Assembly (NCBI GenBank): GCA_903837355.1
Contig: CAILUI010000246.1
Coordinates: 1-64,000 of the forward strand
DNA from: an uncultured Victivallales bacterium
Lineage (GTDB): Bacteria > Verrucomicrobiota > Lentisphaeria > Oligosphaerales > JAFGRS01
Length of the DNA: 64,000 nt
Reading direction: 5' to 3'
The notes beneath the pieces are model-generated. The model searched no databases. It saw nothing but the letters and a program-made list of their open reading frames with translations, and was not told the DNA's origin. This document shows positions 18,801 through 33,800 of the stretch, piece by piece (positions within the stretch are counted from its first letter, which is position 1; each line of letters opens with the position of its first letter). The position numbers were made by a program, and so were the translations under genes.

Positions 18801-21800
18801 CCTGCTCAACCTGGTCGCCGGCGCCCCCAACCTGACCATCGCCGGCAACGACCCCGGCCCCGCCAGCACCGGACAGACGGTCCCCGTGACCTGGACCGTC
18901 ACCAACACCGGCACCGGCGCTGCCGCCGGCGACTGGTCCGACGCCGTCTACCTCTCCACTGACGCCACCCTCGACGCCAGCGACAGCCGCCTCACCCGCC
19001 TCAGTGCCAGCGACCGCAAACCCCTGGCGGCCGGCGCCGCCTACGAACGCAGCGCCATCAATATCACCCTCGCCCGCCGCAGCGACGCCGGCAGCGCCTT
19101 CAGCACCGCCGCCAACCCGGCCGGCGAGTGGAGCTATGGCTGGTCGACGACCAAGGGCAGCCCCTTTGTTGCCATGAGCAGCTCCGGCCGCGACGCTAAC
19201 CTGATCGACGTCTGGAACTGCGCCGCCGGCGCCAACGTCACCCACAACGCCGGCACCAGCGCCATCGTCACCACCAGCGGCCAACTCACCTACACGCCCA
19301 ATCTGCTCTCCATGCACCCCGGCGCGGCGGCGGAATACTGCATCACACGCTGGACCGCCCCGGCGACGGGCACCTACCGCATCGACGTCACCTTCTCGGG
19401 ACACAATGCCTCCGCGGGAACGCGCAAGAAGGACGTCGCCGTCTGGCGCGGGCGCCGCGAGCTGTTCAGCGCCGTGATCACCGGCTACGGCGACCCCAAG
19501 AGCTACGCCGCCACCCTGAGCCTCAACCCGGGCGACACGGTGGACTTCCTGGTCGGCGCCGGCGGCGACGGCTGGGGCTATGACAGCACGGCGGCCGACA
19601 TCGGCATCTCCACCTTCACCGACCTGCCCCTGGGCCCTGCCTTTCTCTTGTTCGTGACCGACGACGACGCCAGTCAGATCGAGAGCAACGACACCGACAA
19701 CAGCGCCCCGGTCGCCATCACCCTGGCGGCTCCGCCCAGCGCCGTGGTGCGCGTCGCGGCGGCCGACGACAGCGGCGCCGCCAACCACGACGGCATCACC
19801 GCCGACACCCAGCCCGCCGTCGACGTCACAGTCTCGGCGGCCGGCACCCTCCAGGTCGATATCGACGGCAACGGTACCTACGAGTTCACCCAGACTGTCG
19901 CCGCCGCCGGGACCTACCCGTTCACGCCGGTCGCGCCGCTGGCGGATGGTACCTACGACACCACGGTGCTGTTCACGCCACTGACCGGCAGCCCCATCCT
20001 CTGCGGCACCCGGCTGCTCATCGACACCCGCGCCCCGACCCTCACCGGCACGACCGGCGGACCGGCCCTGCAGTTCGATGGCGTCGACGACGTCGTGCAG
20101 ATGGCGGACCATGCCGACCTCGACCTGCACCCGCAGTTCACCCTCGAAGTCTGGGTGAACCCAAGCGTCATCGCCGGCACCGACCGCGCCCTCGTCGCCA
20201 AGACCGCCGGCGCCGGCAGCGGCGACGGCTACGTGCTCGGCCTGCGGGCCACGGGAAACCCCTTCTTCGAGGTCAACGACGGCAGCAAGGGCACCCGCAC
20301 GCTGGAGGCCGGCACTGCCCTCCCTAGCGCCACCTGGACGCACCTCGCGGTCACCTACGACGGCGCCGCCCTGCGGCTCTACGTGAACGGCACCGAGGCC
20401 GCAACCCTGGCCCTCGCCGACGCGGTCCCAACCGACTCGGCCGTCGCCCTGCGCCTCGGCCTCGACGCCGCGATGGCCAGGCCCTTCGCCGGACAGCTCA
20501 GCGACGTGCGCCTGTGGAGCACCGCCCGCAGCGCCAGCCAACTCCAGGGCTTCCGACGCCAGGCGCTCTGCGGCCGCGAAGCCGGCCTCCTGGCCTACTG
20601 GACTGGGCTAACCGCCCCCGGCGGTACGGTCCCGGACGCCGGCCCGGGCGCGCACCACGGCACCCTCGGCGCCGGCGTCGCGGCCGCCACTCCCCTCAGC
20701 CGGCAGAGCCTGACTCCCCTCGCCGTCACCAGCACGCCGACCTACACCAACAGCACCACGCTGCTCACCAACGGCGCCTTCCCGACCGAAGGCTCCGGCT
20801 ACACCAACGCCACCAACGTCTACTGGACCACCCTCCTGGCAACCTTCACCGTCGACCTCGGCCAGGTCCTGCCCATCGCTGACGTCACCCTCGCCATCGA
20901 CAACAACGACCGCTACCTGCTCAGCGCCTCGCGCGACGGCATCACCTTCACCCCGGTCGTCATCATCGAACCCAGCTTCGGCGAGATCAGCAACGGCATG
21001 GACACCATGAGCTCGATCGCGGGCGATGCAGAGTACGTCGCCGGCCTCGACGTCGAACGCTTCTGGGCCCGCTTTGTCCGCCTGCAGGCACTCAGCGGCG
21101 ACAACGCCTACGCGGCCGGCGAGATCCAGCTCTACACCGCCCTGAACAATCCGGAAGTCCTCTCCCCGGGGCCGGCCCTCGTCGCCGATCCCGCCGGGCT
21201 CTTCCTCCTGCTGGACGACGCCGGCGGCCTCGACCCGGCCACCGTCGAAAACCCGGCCACCTACCGCGTGCTTACCGCCGGGCCGGATGGGCGCTTCGGC
21301 AACGCCGATGACCTCGACCTCACCAGCCAACTCCAGGGCGTCTTCTGGGACCAGGACAGCGGCACGGCGCTGTTCCTCTTCCCCAGTCTGCTCCCGGCGG
21401 GCTGGTACCGCCTCCGCCTTGCCGCCGACGGCGTCCGCGACCTGGCCGGCAATGCCCTGGTCAGCGGCCAGGACCTGGACAGCCCCGCCGCGCCGCTGGC
21501 GACCGCGCCCGCCGCCGTCAGCCTGGCCCTGCGCCCAGCCGATGACACCGGCACCTCCGCCAACGACCGCATCACCGCCGTCCGCCTGCCGACCCTCCAG
21601 ATCACGGTTAATCAGGCGGGCACCCTCACCATCGACAGCGATGGCGATGGCAACGCCGACCGGACCCTGACCGCGAGCGCGGCCGGAACCTACAGCACCA
21701 CGCCGCTCACCGACCTCGCGGACGGGCGCCGACGCCTCACTGCCTGGTTCACCGCCTGGAGTGGCGCCACGGCCCAGACCACGCTGGACCTGCTGGTGGA

Positions 21801-24800
21801 CACCACCCCGCCCGCCCTGGCCGGGGTCACCTACCGCCCGCCCACCCTCAGCTTCGATGGCACCAGCGACTATCTGACCATCCCCTACGACCTCAGCCCG
21901 CCGGCCGACAGCGGCCAGCTCACCCTGTCGGCCTGGGTGAACCTCGGCGCCGTCAACACCGATGCCCACTCCCAGACCCGCCAGCCGATCATCGCCAAGG
22001 CCGCCGACGGCGCCTACGAGTTCGCCCTGTATATCAATGACGCGCGCACCGCCGGCCTCTCCGTCTGGACGCAGACCGGCAGCAGCGCCCTCGAGAGCAG
22101 CGGCGGCACCATTCCCCTCGGCACTTGGACCCACATCGCCGGCACCTTCGACCGCACGGGTTACCTCTGTGTCTACGTCAATGGCATCCTCGTCAACGCC
22201 CCGGCCACCTGGACCCTCGGCGCCCCCGGCAACGGCAGCGGCCCGCTCTACATCGCCCGGCGCTACGACGGCCAGTACCTCAACGCCGGCATCCGCGATG
22301 TCCAGATCTGGGACCGCGCCCTCAGCGCCGGCGAGGTCGCCGCCCTGGTCAGCGCTCCCCCAAGCGCCACCGCCAGCGGCCTGCTCGGCTTCTGGCCGCT
22401 GAACGAAGGCGCCGGCACGGTCGCCTACGACCACAGCGGCAACGGCCGCAACGGCAGCTTCGGCGACGGCAGCGCCCCGACCCTGCCCGCCTGGACCCCC
22501 GGCGCTTATCCCACCGATACCGCCACCCTGCAGCTCGTCATCGCGGAGACCGCGGGCCTGGACCCGGCCTCGGTCACCAACCCCGCTGCCTACGAACTGA
22601 CTGCCAGCGGCGGCGACGGCGTCTTCGCTACCCGCGACGACCTCCTCATCGGGGCCCCGACCACGGTCACCCTCGATGCCTACGGCCTGGCCACGCTGCA
22701 CTTCGCCGCCGCCCTCAGCGACGATTACTACCGCTTGCGCATCGTCGGGGCCCAGGCGCCGCGCGACCTCGCCGGCAACCCCCTGGCCGGCGGCTTGGAC
22801 GTCGTCTCCAGCACCTTCCCGGTCGCCACTGCCCCAGCCACCATCAGCGCGCGCCTCGCCCCGGCCGCGGACAGCGGCGCCAGCCCCAACGATGGGATCA
22901 CGGCCGTGACCACCCCCGTCCTGGACATCACCGTCAACCGCCGGGGCACCCTCGCGGTCGACCTCCAGAACGATGGCACCTTCGAGGTCAGCCAGCCGGC
23001 AGCCGCCGCCGGTACCTACGCCATCACCCCGCCCGCCGCCTACGCCGAAGGCGCCTACACGGTCCGTGCTCGCCTGACGCCGTGGCTCGGCGACGGGGCA
23101 GAAACAACACTGCCCATCGTCATCGACACCACAGCGCCGCAACTGAGCGCCGTGCGCCAAAACCGGCGGACCGGCAGTATCGCCGTCAACGGCAGCCACT
23201 ACCTCGCCATCCCCCACAGCGCCGCCCTCGACCAGATCGAGACCACGAGCCGCTTCACCATGGAAGCCTGGATCTACATCGATCAGTGGTACAGCAACTG
23301 GTTCTCCGTGTTCGACAAGTACGAGGCCACCGGCGACTACGGCTGGACCCTGCAGATCCACCAAACCGGCGGCTTCAACTTCGTCGCCAACGGCACCGGG
23401 GTATCCGTGGCCATCGTCCCGACCCTCGACCAGTGGCATCACGTCGCCCTCAGCTACGACCGCAGCGCCGGCCAGGCCGTCTTCTACCTCGATGGCCAAA
23501 CCATCGGCACCGTCGCCTACTCGACCGCCCTCAAAGACACCGACGGCGAGCCGCTCTACCTGGGCTACAACCCCTCGGGCGGCGACGAGTACGCCTACGG
23601 CATGGTCGCCGAATTCCGCCTCTGGAACACCGTCCGCACCCCCGCCGAGATCGCCGCCAACCGCGCCGGCAGCCTCAGTGGCAGCGAGTCTGGGCTGGTC
23701 GGCTACTGGCCCCTATGCGAAGGTACCGGCACACGCGCCTACGATGTCGCCAGCGCCGGCAGCAGCGCCGCCGGTGTCTTCGGCAACGGCGACCCGGCCC
23801 GCTACCCCACCTGGTCCGCCGCCGCCCCGCCGTTGGCCGGACCCGAGACCCTCAGCGTCCTGCTCAGCGACGCCACCGCCCTCGATCCGGCGACCGTGAC
23901 CGCAGGCGTGGCGCGGCTGTGGGCAAGTGGCAGCGATGGCACCTTTGACGACGGCAACGAAACCGAGGTCACCCTCGGCGGCGTGCACCTCGAGGCCGGC
24001 AGCAACGCCCTGCGCCTGACGCTCACCGCCCCGCTGCCCGGCGATACCTACCGCCTGGCGGTCCGTGCCGTGGACGGCCTGCGCGACCTGGCCGGCAATG
24101 CGCTGCTGCCGGCCAGCGGCCAGACCGACGCCTATCTCACCTTCGTCGTCGACCGCGGCGGCCCACGCCTGCTCAGCACTACCCCGGGCGGCGAGATCCA
24201 CCAGTTCCTCGGCAGCACCCTCGACCTCGAGTTCGACGAACCCGTGCTCGGCGGCTCGCTCACCCCGGCCGCCCTCTCCCTCACCGGCCCCGCCGGCGCC
24301 ATCCCCATCACCGCCGTCTCGCGCCCCAGCGCCGCCGTCCTCCGCCTCGGCTTCGCGCCCCAGGCCGCCATCGGCACCTACGCCCTCACCGTCGCCCCCG
24401 CCACCCTCGACCTCGCCGGCAATGCCATGAATCAGGATGGCGATGGCAGCAACGGCGAGGCCACCGACGACCGCTACCAGACCACCATCACCGTCCAGAT
24501 CGACGGCCCGCAGGTGACCGCCATGACCCCCGTCGGCGCCACCCCCAATGCCGCCCTGACTACCCTCACCGTCACCCTCTCCAAGGCCGTCCTCGGCGCC
24601 GCCGCCCGCGCCACCTCGTCCTACGAGCTGCTGCACCTCGGCGCCGACCACGCCCCCGGCGGCGCCGACGACACCGCTATCGCCCTCACCCCTACCTACA
24701 GCGACGGCACCACCACCGTCACCCTGACCACGGCGACGGCACTGCCTGAAGGCCGCTACCAGTTCACCGTCTTCGGTGGCACCGTCACCGGCATCCGCGA

Positions 24801-27800
24801 CGACCTCGGACTGCCCCTGGACCAGAACCGCGATGGCCTCGCCGACAACTACGTCGGCAGCTTTGACATCGACCTCACCGCGCCTACCGTCAGCGCCTTG
24901 CTCGCCGCCGGCGCCCTGCAATTCGACGGCGCCGACGACGTCGCCTTCCTCCCCGCAGCCGTGGTCAACGGCCGGCTGGCTTTCACCCTCGAGCTCTGGT
25001 TCCGTACCACCGCCACCGGCACGCGCTACCTCCTCAGCGGAGCGCGCTCGGGCTACGACAACGCCCTGCTGCTGGGGATCGGCCCCACCGCGGTGGCCTT
25101 CTCCACCGACGGCTCGCCCAACGCGGTCTCCTGGACCACCCCGACCCTCAACGACGGCCGCTGGCACCACCTGGCCATCGTCCGCGATGCCGCCGCCGGA
25201 CAGGTGCTCGGCTACCTCGACGGCGACGCCCTGGGCGCTCAGACCGTCAGCCTGGGCGCCCTCGCCCTGGCCGCCGGCGGCTTCCTCTGTGGCCAGGACC
25301 AGGACTCCATCGGCGGCAGCTTCGACCCGAGCCAGGCCTTCGGCGGCCAACTGACCGAACTGCGCGTCTGGCAGGGCGCCCGCTCGGCCACCCAGATCCG
25401 CGCGGCCATGTTCACCCGCGCCGCCGGCAGCGAAACCAATCTGCTCGCCTGCTGGCCCTTTACCGATGGGCTCGGGGCCACCGCCCAGAACCTGGTCGGT
25501 ACCGGCGCCGCCACCCTCGGCAGCGGCAACGCCACCACCCAGCCCGCCTGGTCCGGCTCCGCCGCCCCCATCGACACCACCCGCCTCTGGCTGGACCTCG
25601 CCGACGTGGTCGGCCTCGCTGCCGCCACGGTGGAGAACCTGGCCGCCTACCGTCTCGTCGCCAGCGGCGGCGATCTGAGCTTCGGCGATGGCAATGAGAG
25701 CGATGTCACCGACCGGCTGTCCGCAGTGCTCTATGACGCCCCCGCACGGCGGGCCACGGTGCTGCTGACTGAACCCCTGCCCACCGATGCTTACCGGCTC
25801 GAGATCCTGGCCGCTCACATGATTACCGATCTGGCCGGCAATCCCCTCGCCAGCGGCTTCGACTACCTCACCCCCGCTGTCACCGTCACCACCGGCCTGC
25901 CGGCGGTCACCGTCCGCCTCGCCGCCGCCGACGATACCGGCGCCTCCAGCAGCGACGCCATCACCACCGTGACCCAGCCCACCCTCGATGTCGTGGTCGA
26001 CCGCGCCGGTACCCTCGCCGTCGACGTCGATGGCGATGGCACCCCCGAGCAGACGCGCGACGTCAGCAGCGCCGGCACCTACGCCTTCGTGCCGGCCACA
26101 CCCTTCGCCGCCAACGCCGCCCACACGGTCTCGGTGGCGTTCGTCCCCATCCTCGGCATGAGCGTCACCGTCGAGCGCACCGTGATCATCGACACCCTCG
26201 GCCCGGTGGTCACACCCGCCCCCAATCGGGCGCTGCGCTTTGCCGGCGCCAGCGACCGGGTACTGGTCGGCGAAGATCCGCTGTTCGTGATGACTGACAC
26301 GCTCACCCTCGAAACCTGGGTCTTCCCCACTGCCACCGCCGGCTCCCGCACCCTGATCAACAAGGAAGGGGAATACGAACTCGATCTCAACGACGGCAGC
26401 CTGCGCTGGGCCTTCGCCAACACCACGCCAGGCTGGGCCTGGGTCAGCACCGGCTACACTCCGCCACCGAACCAGTGGACCCACCTCGCCGTGGTCTACG
26501 ACCGTGGCACGGTCACCAGCTACGCCAACGGCGCCCGCGTCCATCTCTACGCCGGCAGCGGCAGCATCGGCGATGCCAGCGCCAGCCAGAACCAGCTCCA
26601 GATCGGCAATCGGCAGGGGGCGAACGCCCCGTTCAGCGGCGCCCTGGCCCGCGTCGCCCTCTGGAACACCGCCCGCAACGCCCTACAAGTCGGCGCCGAC
26701 CTGCTCACCGGGATCGTCCCGCCGCAGCCTGGCCTGGTCGGCTTCTGGCCCCTCGATGACGCCGCCGGCGAGACCGTGGCCGACGCCTCCGGCAATGGCC
26801 ACCCGGGGACCCTCGGCGGCGGCAGCGCCACGGCGCGGCCCACCTGGTCTGTTCTCCCCGACGGCCTCGCCAACCCGGCCCTCGGTACGGCGCTGAACCT
26901 CGACGGCAGCAACGACGTCGTCACCCTGGGCGACGTCCTCGATGCCGGCAGCGCCAGCCTCACCGTCGAGGCCTGGTTCCTGAAGACCAGCGCCAGCACC
27001 GCCAACGCCAGGATCGTCAACAAGGGCCTCAGCGCCAGCGGCGCTCCCGCCGACGCCGGCTACGGCCTGCGCCTCACCGGCGGCACCCTCGAGTTCACAG
27101 TCTCCAGCGGCGCCGCCAACCTCACCGCCAGCAGCGCCGAACCCAGCCTCAACACCTGGCATCATGTCGCCGGCGTTCTCGACCGGGGCGCTGGAGAATT
27201 GCGCCTTTACGTCGATGGCAGCCTCACGGCGACGCAGCCCAGCGCCGCCCTCGGCAGCCTGGATACCAACCTCCCCCTGGCCCTCGGCGCCCTCTACCGC
27301 GGCAGCCTCGGCAGTACCATCGAGTTCTTCCCCGGGTACCTCGACGAGGTCCGCATCTGGAACCAGGCGCGCTCGTCGGCGGAGATCGCGGCGGACCAGC
27401 GCCGGTCACTCGCAGGCAACGAAGCCGGCCTGGTCGGCTACTGGCGCCTCGACGAGGGCCTCGGCCTGACCGCGGCCGACGCCGTCAGCCCCGGCCACAG
27501 CGCCCGCCTCGGCGATCTCGTCCCCGCCCAGGCCCCGGCCTGGACCGGCCTCGCCCCCCAGGCCGAACAGCGCGTCCTGCGCGTCCGCTTCCTCGACCTC
27601 GGCGGACTCGACGCCGCCACCGTCACCACCCCCGGCTTCTGGCAACTCCTCGCGGCGGGCGCGGACCGGCTCTTCGAAACCGCCGACGACACCAACCTCG
27701 CGGCCCTGCTCGTCGCTGTCGCCTGGGACGCCAGTACCCAGACCGCCATCCTGCACCTCTCGGCTCCCCTGCCCGACGGTCTCCTGCAAGTGCGCCTCGA

Positions 27801-30800
27801 TGGCACCGCCGGCATCACCGATCTCGCCGGTAATGCCCTGGGCAACGGCGCCGACGTGGTCGTGGGAACCCTGTGGTCGGAAACCGCTCCGGCCGCGGTC
27901 ACGCTGGAACTTCCTGCCGCGCAGGACTCTGGGTATTCCTCGACGGACACCATCACCAGCCGCTCCTCGCCCACGCTCAACGTCACCGTCAACCGCGCCG
28001 GTCGCCTCGAGATCGACCTCGACGGCGATGGCACCGCCGACGACAGCACCAACGCTCCCGCCGCCGGGACCTACTCCTTCACGCCGGCCGCGCCCCTCGC
28101 CGACGGCACCTACAGCCTGCAGGTCGGCTTCCTTCCCGTCTTCGGCGACGCGACGACGGCGACACTGGCCCTGACCATCGACACCCAAGGCCCGACGGCC
28201 CGCGCCGACGTCAGCGTCCTGGCGCCCCTCTACCGCCAGCGGGTCGTCTTCTCGGAGGCCATCATCGTCGCCGAGTTCACCCCAGCCGATGTCACCCTCC
28301 ACGCCGCCGACGGGACGCCGCTTGGCAACGCCACCGCGGTCACCCCGCAAGACGCCGCCAGCCCGATCGGCACCGTCTTCGAGATCACCTTCGAACCGCT
28401 GTGGGCAACGGGCGACACCACGCTTCGCCTCGGCCCGAACCTCACGGACCTCGCCGGTAACCCGATGAACCAGGACGGCGACGCTAACAACGGCGAGGAT
28501 CCCGCCGACCGCCTCACCGCCACCCTGCACGTCGCAGCGCCCGTTGCCGGCCTCCGCGCCGAGCGCCTCGAGGCCCGCGGTCCGGCGACCGCCCCCTTCC
28601 AGGCTCTGGAGATCGTCTTCAACCGACCCCTCGACCCGGCCACGCTCGGCGCCGCGGATGTCACCCTCACCGACGGTACCGGCAGCGTCTTCCACCCCGC
28701 CCCGACCCTCCTCAACCCCTGCGTCGTCGGTCTCGATCTCAGCGGACTCACCCTCAGCGGCCCGCTGACGCTGCTGCTCGGCCCTGACCTCGCTGCCGCC
28801 ACCGGCGAACGGATGGACCAGGAGGGTAACGGCACCCCCGGCGAGACCACGGACGTCTTCCGCGCCCTGCTGCTGGTGACAGACCTCCAGATCACCACGG
28901 CGACGCTCACTTACGAAGGCTGGGCCATCGCCGTGGCCGGCGCCACGCTCACCGTCGATGGCCCTCACCGCTTCGGTTCCGTCGACCTGCTCCACGGCGC
29001 CACCTTGACACATCCCGCCGCCACCACCACGCAGGAGTACCGCCTCGACCTCGAACTCGGGCGCTACCTGCGCCTCGACCCGGCCTCCGCCGTCGACGTC
29101 AGCGGCCGCGGCTACCTCCCCAACCGCACCCTCGGCAACACCCCCACCGGCGCCGCCTCCGGACGCAGCTCGGCCTCGCACGGCGGCTATGGCGTCAGTG
29201 ACGCGGGGACGACCAACGACGTCTACGGCGACTACCGCAACCCCAACGAACTCGGCGCCGGCGGCGCCGGCAACATCGCCGTCGCCAACCGCGGCGGTGG
29301 CCTCGTCCGCATCGCGGCGGCCGCCCTGCAACTCGACGGCGCTGTCCGCGCCAACGGCGGCAATGGCCAAGACAGCGGCTGGGGCAATCACGCCGGTGGC
29401 GGTGCGGGCGGCGGCATCCGCCTGACCGTCGGCCGCCTGGGCGGCACCGGCCTGGTGCAGGCCGATGGCGGTGGCTACGGCCCCCGCGCCGGCGGCGGCC
29501 GCGTCGCCCTCACCTATGACGACGCCACCAGGTTCGACCTCGACCGCGTCCAGGCCCTGCCCGGCAAAGACGGCTGGGGCGCGGCGGCCTGCGGGACCGT
29601 CTACCTCCAGAACAGCGCCGCCAAGGCCGCCCGCGGCGTGCTCCGCATCGACGCCAAGACGCGCGCCGTCGCCGCCGGCAACTACACCCCGCTCGGCGTC
29701 GACTCCGCTGCCACCTTCGCCGCCGAGGACGTCATCCTCAGCGGCGCCAACGTGGTCGCAGCCCCGCACCACCAGATGCCCGTCAGCGCCACCAACCTCA
29801 GTGTCCTCAACGGCGCCGTCCTCACCCACCGGCCCACCGACGCCGCCAACGAGTTCTCCCTGCTGCTGACGGTCGCGGGCACGCTCACCGTCGACGCCAC
29901 CGCCGCCCTCGATGTCAGCGCCCGCGGCTACCTGGCCAACCATACGCTGGGCAATACCACCAGCGGCGCCGCCTCGGGCCGCAGTTCGGCCAGCTATGGC
30001 GGCTATGGCAGCAGCGACGCCGGCACCACCAACGAGGTCTACGGCGACTACCGTGACCCCGCCGAGCTCGGCGCCGGCGGCGCCGGCAACATCAGCGTCG
30101 CTAATGCCGGCGGCGGCCTCATCCGCCTCAGTGCCGCCATCCTGCACCTCGACGGCGCCCTCCGCGCCAATGGCGGCAGTGGCGAGGACCGCGGCTGGGG
30201 CAACTACGCCGGCGGCGGCGCCGGCGGCGGCCTCTGCCTCACCGTCGGCAGCCTCGCCGGCAGCGGCACCATCCAGGCCGACGGCGGCAACAACGGGCCG
30301 CGCGGCGGCGGTGGCCGCGTCGCCATCTTCTATGACGACGCCGCCGACTTCGACCTGACGCAGGTCCAAGCCCTGCCCGGCGACGCCGGCTGGGGCCCAG
30401 CCTCCTGCGGCACCGTCTTCCTCAAACCCACGACCGGCGCCGGTGTCCTGCGCATCGACAGTCGCGGCCGCACCCTCGGCGCCGGGGCCTGGACGCCGCT
30501 GGGCCTGCCCGACCAGGAGTCCTTCAGCGTCGAGCATCTGATCCTGGCCGGCACCGGCGTCACGGCCGCCGCCCAGCACCCCATGCCCATCCAGGCTGTG
30601 GCCCTCGACATCCTCGCCGGGGCCACCCTCACCCACCTGCCCAGCAGTGCCGCCCTGACCGCCGGCCTCGATCTCAGCGTCACCGGCGCGCTGACCGTGG
30701 ACGATGGCGGTCTCATCGATGTCTCCGGCCGTGGCTATCTCGCCGGACGCGCCACCGGTAACAGCACCACGGGCGGCGCCACGGGCTACTCCGGCGCCAG

Positions 30801-33800
30801 CTACGGCGGCCTCGGCGTCGCCTCCGGCGGCGCCAGCAACGCCTTGTACGGCAGCGCCACGCTGCCCACCGAACCGGGCAGCGGCGGCGCTGGCAACATC
30901 GCCACCGCCAATGCCGGCGGTGGCTACGCCCGCCTCACCGCGGGCAGCCTCACCCTCAACGGCGCCGTCCGCGCCAACGGCGGCAACGCCGAGGACCGCG
31001 GCTGGGGCAATGCCAGCGGCGCCGGCTCTGGCGGTGGCCTCCTGTTCTCCCTCGGCACCCTCACCGGAGCCGGCTTCATCTCGGCGAACGGCGGCAACGG
31101 CGCCGCGCCCGCCGGCGCCGGCGGCGGTGGCCGCATCGCCATCCACTGCACCGGCCCCAACACGCTGGTCCCAGGCCACGTCGCGGCCAGCGGCGGCAGC
31201 GGCGGCCCGGGCGCGGGCGGCGACGGCTCCGTCGACAACGCCCCGGCCGGCAGCGAGACCACGGCGCCCTTCCTGCTCGCCGTCACCCCAGCCGGCACCG
31301 TCGATACCGCCGTCACCCAGATCCGCTTCGTCTTCAGCGAGGCCATCAACCCGGCCACCTTCACCCTCGCCGATCTCCAAATCGTCGACCCCAGCGGCGC
31401 CACCCTCCCCAGCACCGGCCTCAACCTCACCACCGTCGGCCCAGACCGCTTCACTCTCAACCTGACCAGCGCCCTGACCCAGGACGGCCTCTACGCCCTG
31501 ACCGTCGGCCCGGCGGTACTGGATACGGCCGGCAATGCCATGGCCGTCGCCGGCCACGCCGCTTTCAGCCTCGACCGCCGCGGTCCGCGCATCGAGACCA
31601 CCGTCCCCGCCGGCCAGGTCTTCCAGGCCTTCGACCGCCTCGACATCACCTTCGACCAACCCGTCGCCGCTGGCAGCTTCACCCTGGCGGACATCACCCT
31701 CACCACGCCCTCCGGAGCGCTGGCCAATCTCACCGCGCTGACCCGTACCGGTACCCGCTCCTACCAGCTTACGCTCGCGGTCCAGGAGACCCCCGGCACC
31801 TACGAACTGCGCATCGGCCCGCAGATCAACGACGACCTCGGCCGCGGCCTGGACCAGGATGGCAACGGCGTCGCCGGCGATCCCTACATCGCCCGGCTCG
31901 AGGTCTTCCTGCCCAACCTCAGCGTCGTCAGCACCACCCCGCCCACCTCCGCCCTCCCCGGCCAAACCCTGACCCTCGCCTGGACCGCCCGCAACAACGG
32001 CGACGCCGACACCACCCAGCCCTGGTCCGACGCGGTCTACCTCTCCAGCGATACCACCCTCGACGCTGGCGATACCCTCCTCGGCAGCCTCCCGGCCGGC
32101 ACCCCGGCCCTCGCCATCGGCGCCAGCTACGAACGCAGCGCCCGGGTCATGCTGCCGCTCACCGTGCCGCCAGGGAGCTGGTACCTGTTGCTGAGCCTCG
32201 ATCAGGCCGACGCCCAACCCGAGAAGAACGAGTCCGCCGCCGACAACCAGCGCAGCCACCTCATCACCGTCAAGCGCATCGCGCCGGATCTCGCCGTCGC
32301 CTGCGCCCAGGAAGGCGAGCCGGGCTATGCCGGCTATGCCCTCTTCTCCAGCACCGGGGACAACCAGGCGCGCAGCCAGGCCGCCCGCGTCGGCGAGACC
32401 GTCGCCTACCTCGTCAACGTCACCAACCTCAATGCCTCCGCAGAAGCCTTCACGATCACCAGCACCATCGGCGCCTACGGCTGGACGGTCGCCGGCTACG
32501 ACGACCTCACCGCCGGCAATGACATCACCGCCCGCCTCAACGGCGCCGGCTGGACGACGCCCGTCCTCGCCGCCGGCGCCGCGCAGGTCATCCGCCTCGA
32601 GGTCAGCCCCGGCAGCGGCGTCGCCGTGGGGGCTAGCGACGCGCTCATCCTGCGGGCCGCGGCGACAGATCCCTCGCGCCACGACGTGGCCCGCCTCGAG
32701 ACCGCCGTCGCCCTGGACCACCTCCCCGTCGCCGCCGCTGACTTCGAGACCGGCGTCGGCCCGGGCTGGTCCCACAGTACCCGCGCCACCACCCCCGCCG
32801 GCGGCCGAACCTTCCTGGGACCCTTCAGCGCCAACACCGTCACCCTCACCGTGGCCGGACTGCCGGACCACTCCCACCTCACCCTCGACCTCGACCTGAT
32901 CACGCTGCTCAGTTGGGACGGTTCCGGCAGCGCCGGCCCCGACCTCGTCGAGATCGCTTGCGACGGCCAGACCGTGCTCTCTTCCACCTTCGCCCTCTAC
33001 GGCGCCACCACACAGTCCTTCCCGCGCCGCTACCCCGAGGCCCTCTTCCCGTTGGCGACCGGCGCCCTGAGCCATAACACCCTGGGCTACACCTTCAGCG
33101 GACAGCCCATGGACGCCGTCTACCCGCTCACCTTCGTCATCCCCCACAGCGCCGACACCGCCGTGTTCACCGTCCGCGGCCTCAACCTGCAGGGCCTCGG
33201 CGACGAGGCCTGGGGGCTCGATAACGCGGTCGTCACCGCCAGCACCCAGGAGGAACCGCCCGACCTCGTCCCCACCGACCTCGCCAGCACCGGCGAGGCC
33301 GCCTGGGGCCGCAGCCTCCAGTTCGACTGGCGCGTCGCCAACCACGGCAGCAACCCCGCCCGTGGCGACTGGCTCGACCGCATCTGGCTGTCTGCCGATA
33401 CCCGCGTCGATGCCGGCGATGCCCTCCTGGCGACCTACGATGCCGCCGCTCAAAGCCCCCTGGCGCCCGGCGCCGACTACCAGGCACAGTCCTTCGCCCC
33501 CCTGCCCATCGGCCCAGCCGGCAGTCTCTACCTCATCGCCGAGACCGACGCCAGCAACCGCCAGGTCGAAACGGATGACGCCAACAACACCCTCGCCATC
33601 CCCCTCTACGTCAACGCTCCGGACCTCGTCGTTGCCGCCGTCCAGGCGCCGGCCACGGGGCGCACCGGCGACACCCTCGCCGTCACCTGGCGCCTCGAGA
33701 ACACCGGCGCCGCTCCCACCGCCGTCACGGCCTGGTCCGACCGCGTCCTGCTCTCCCGCGACGCCGCCCTGGGCGAGGATCTGGTCCTCGGCACCTTCCC

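Noticed and set aside
28945-31245. CRISPR-like or satellite interpretation of the glycine-rich repeats
   Set aside because: The repeats are ~810 bases long, in frame and protein-coding, with no spacer structure.
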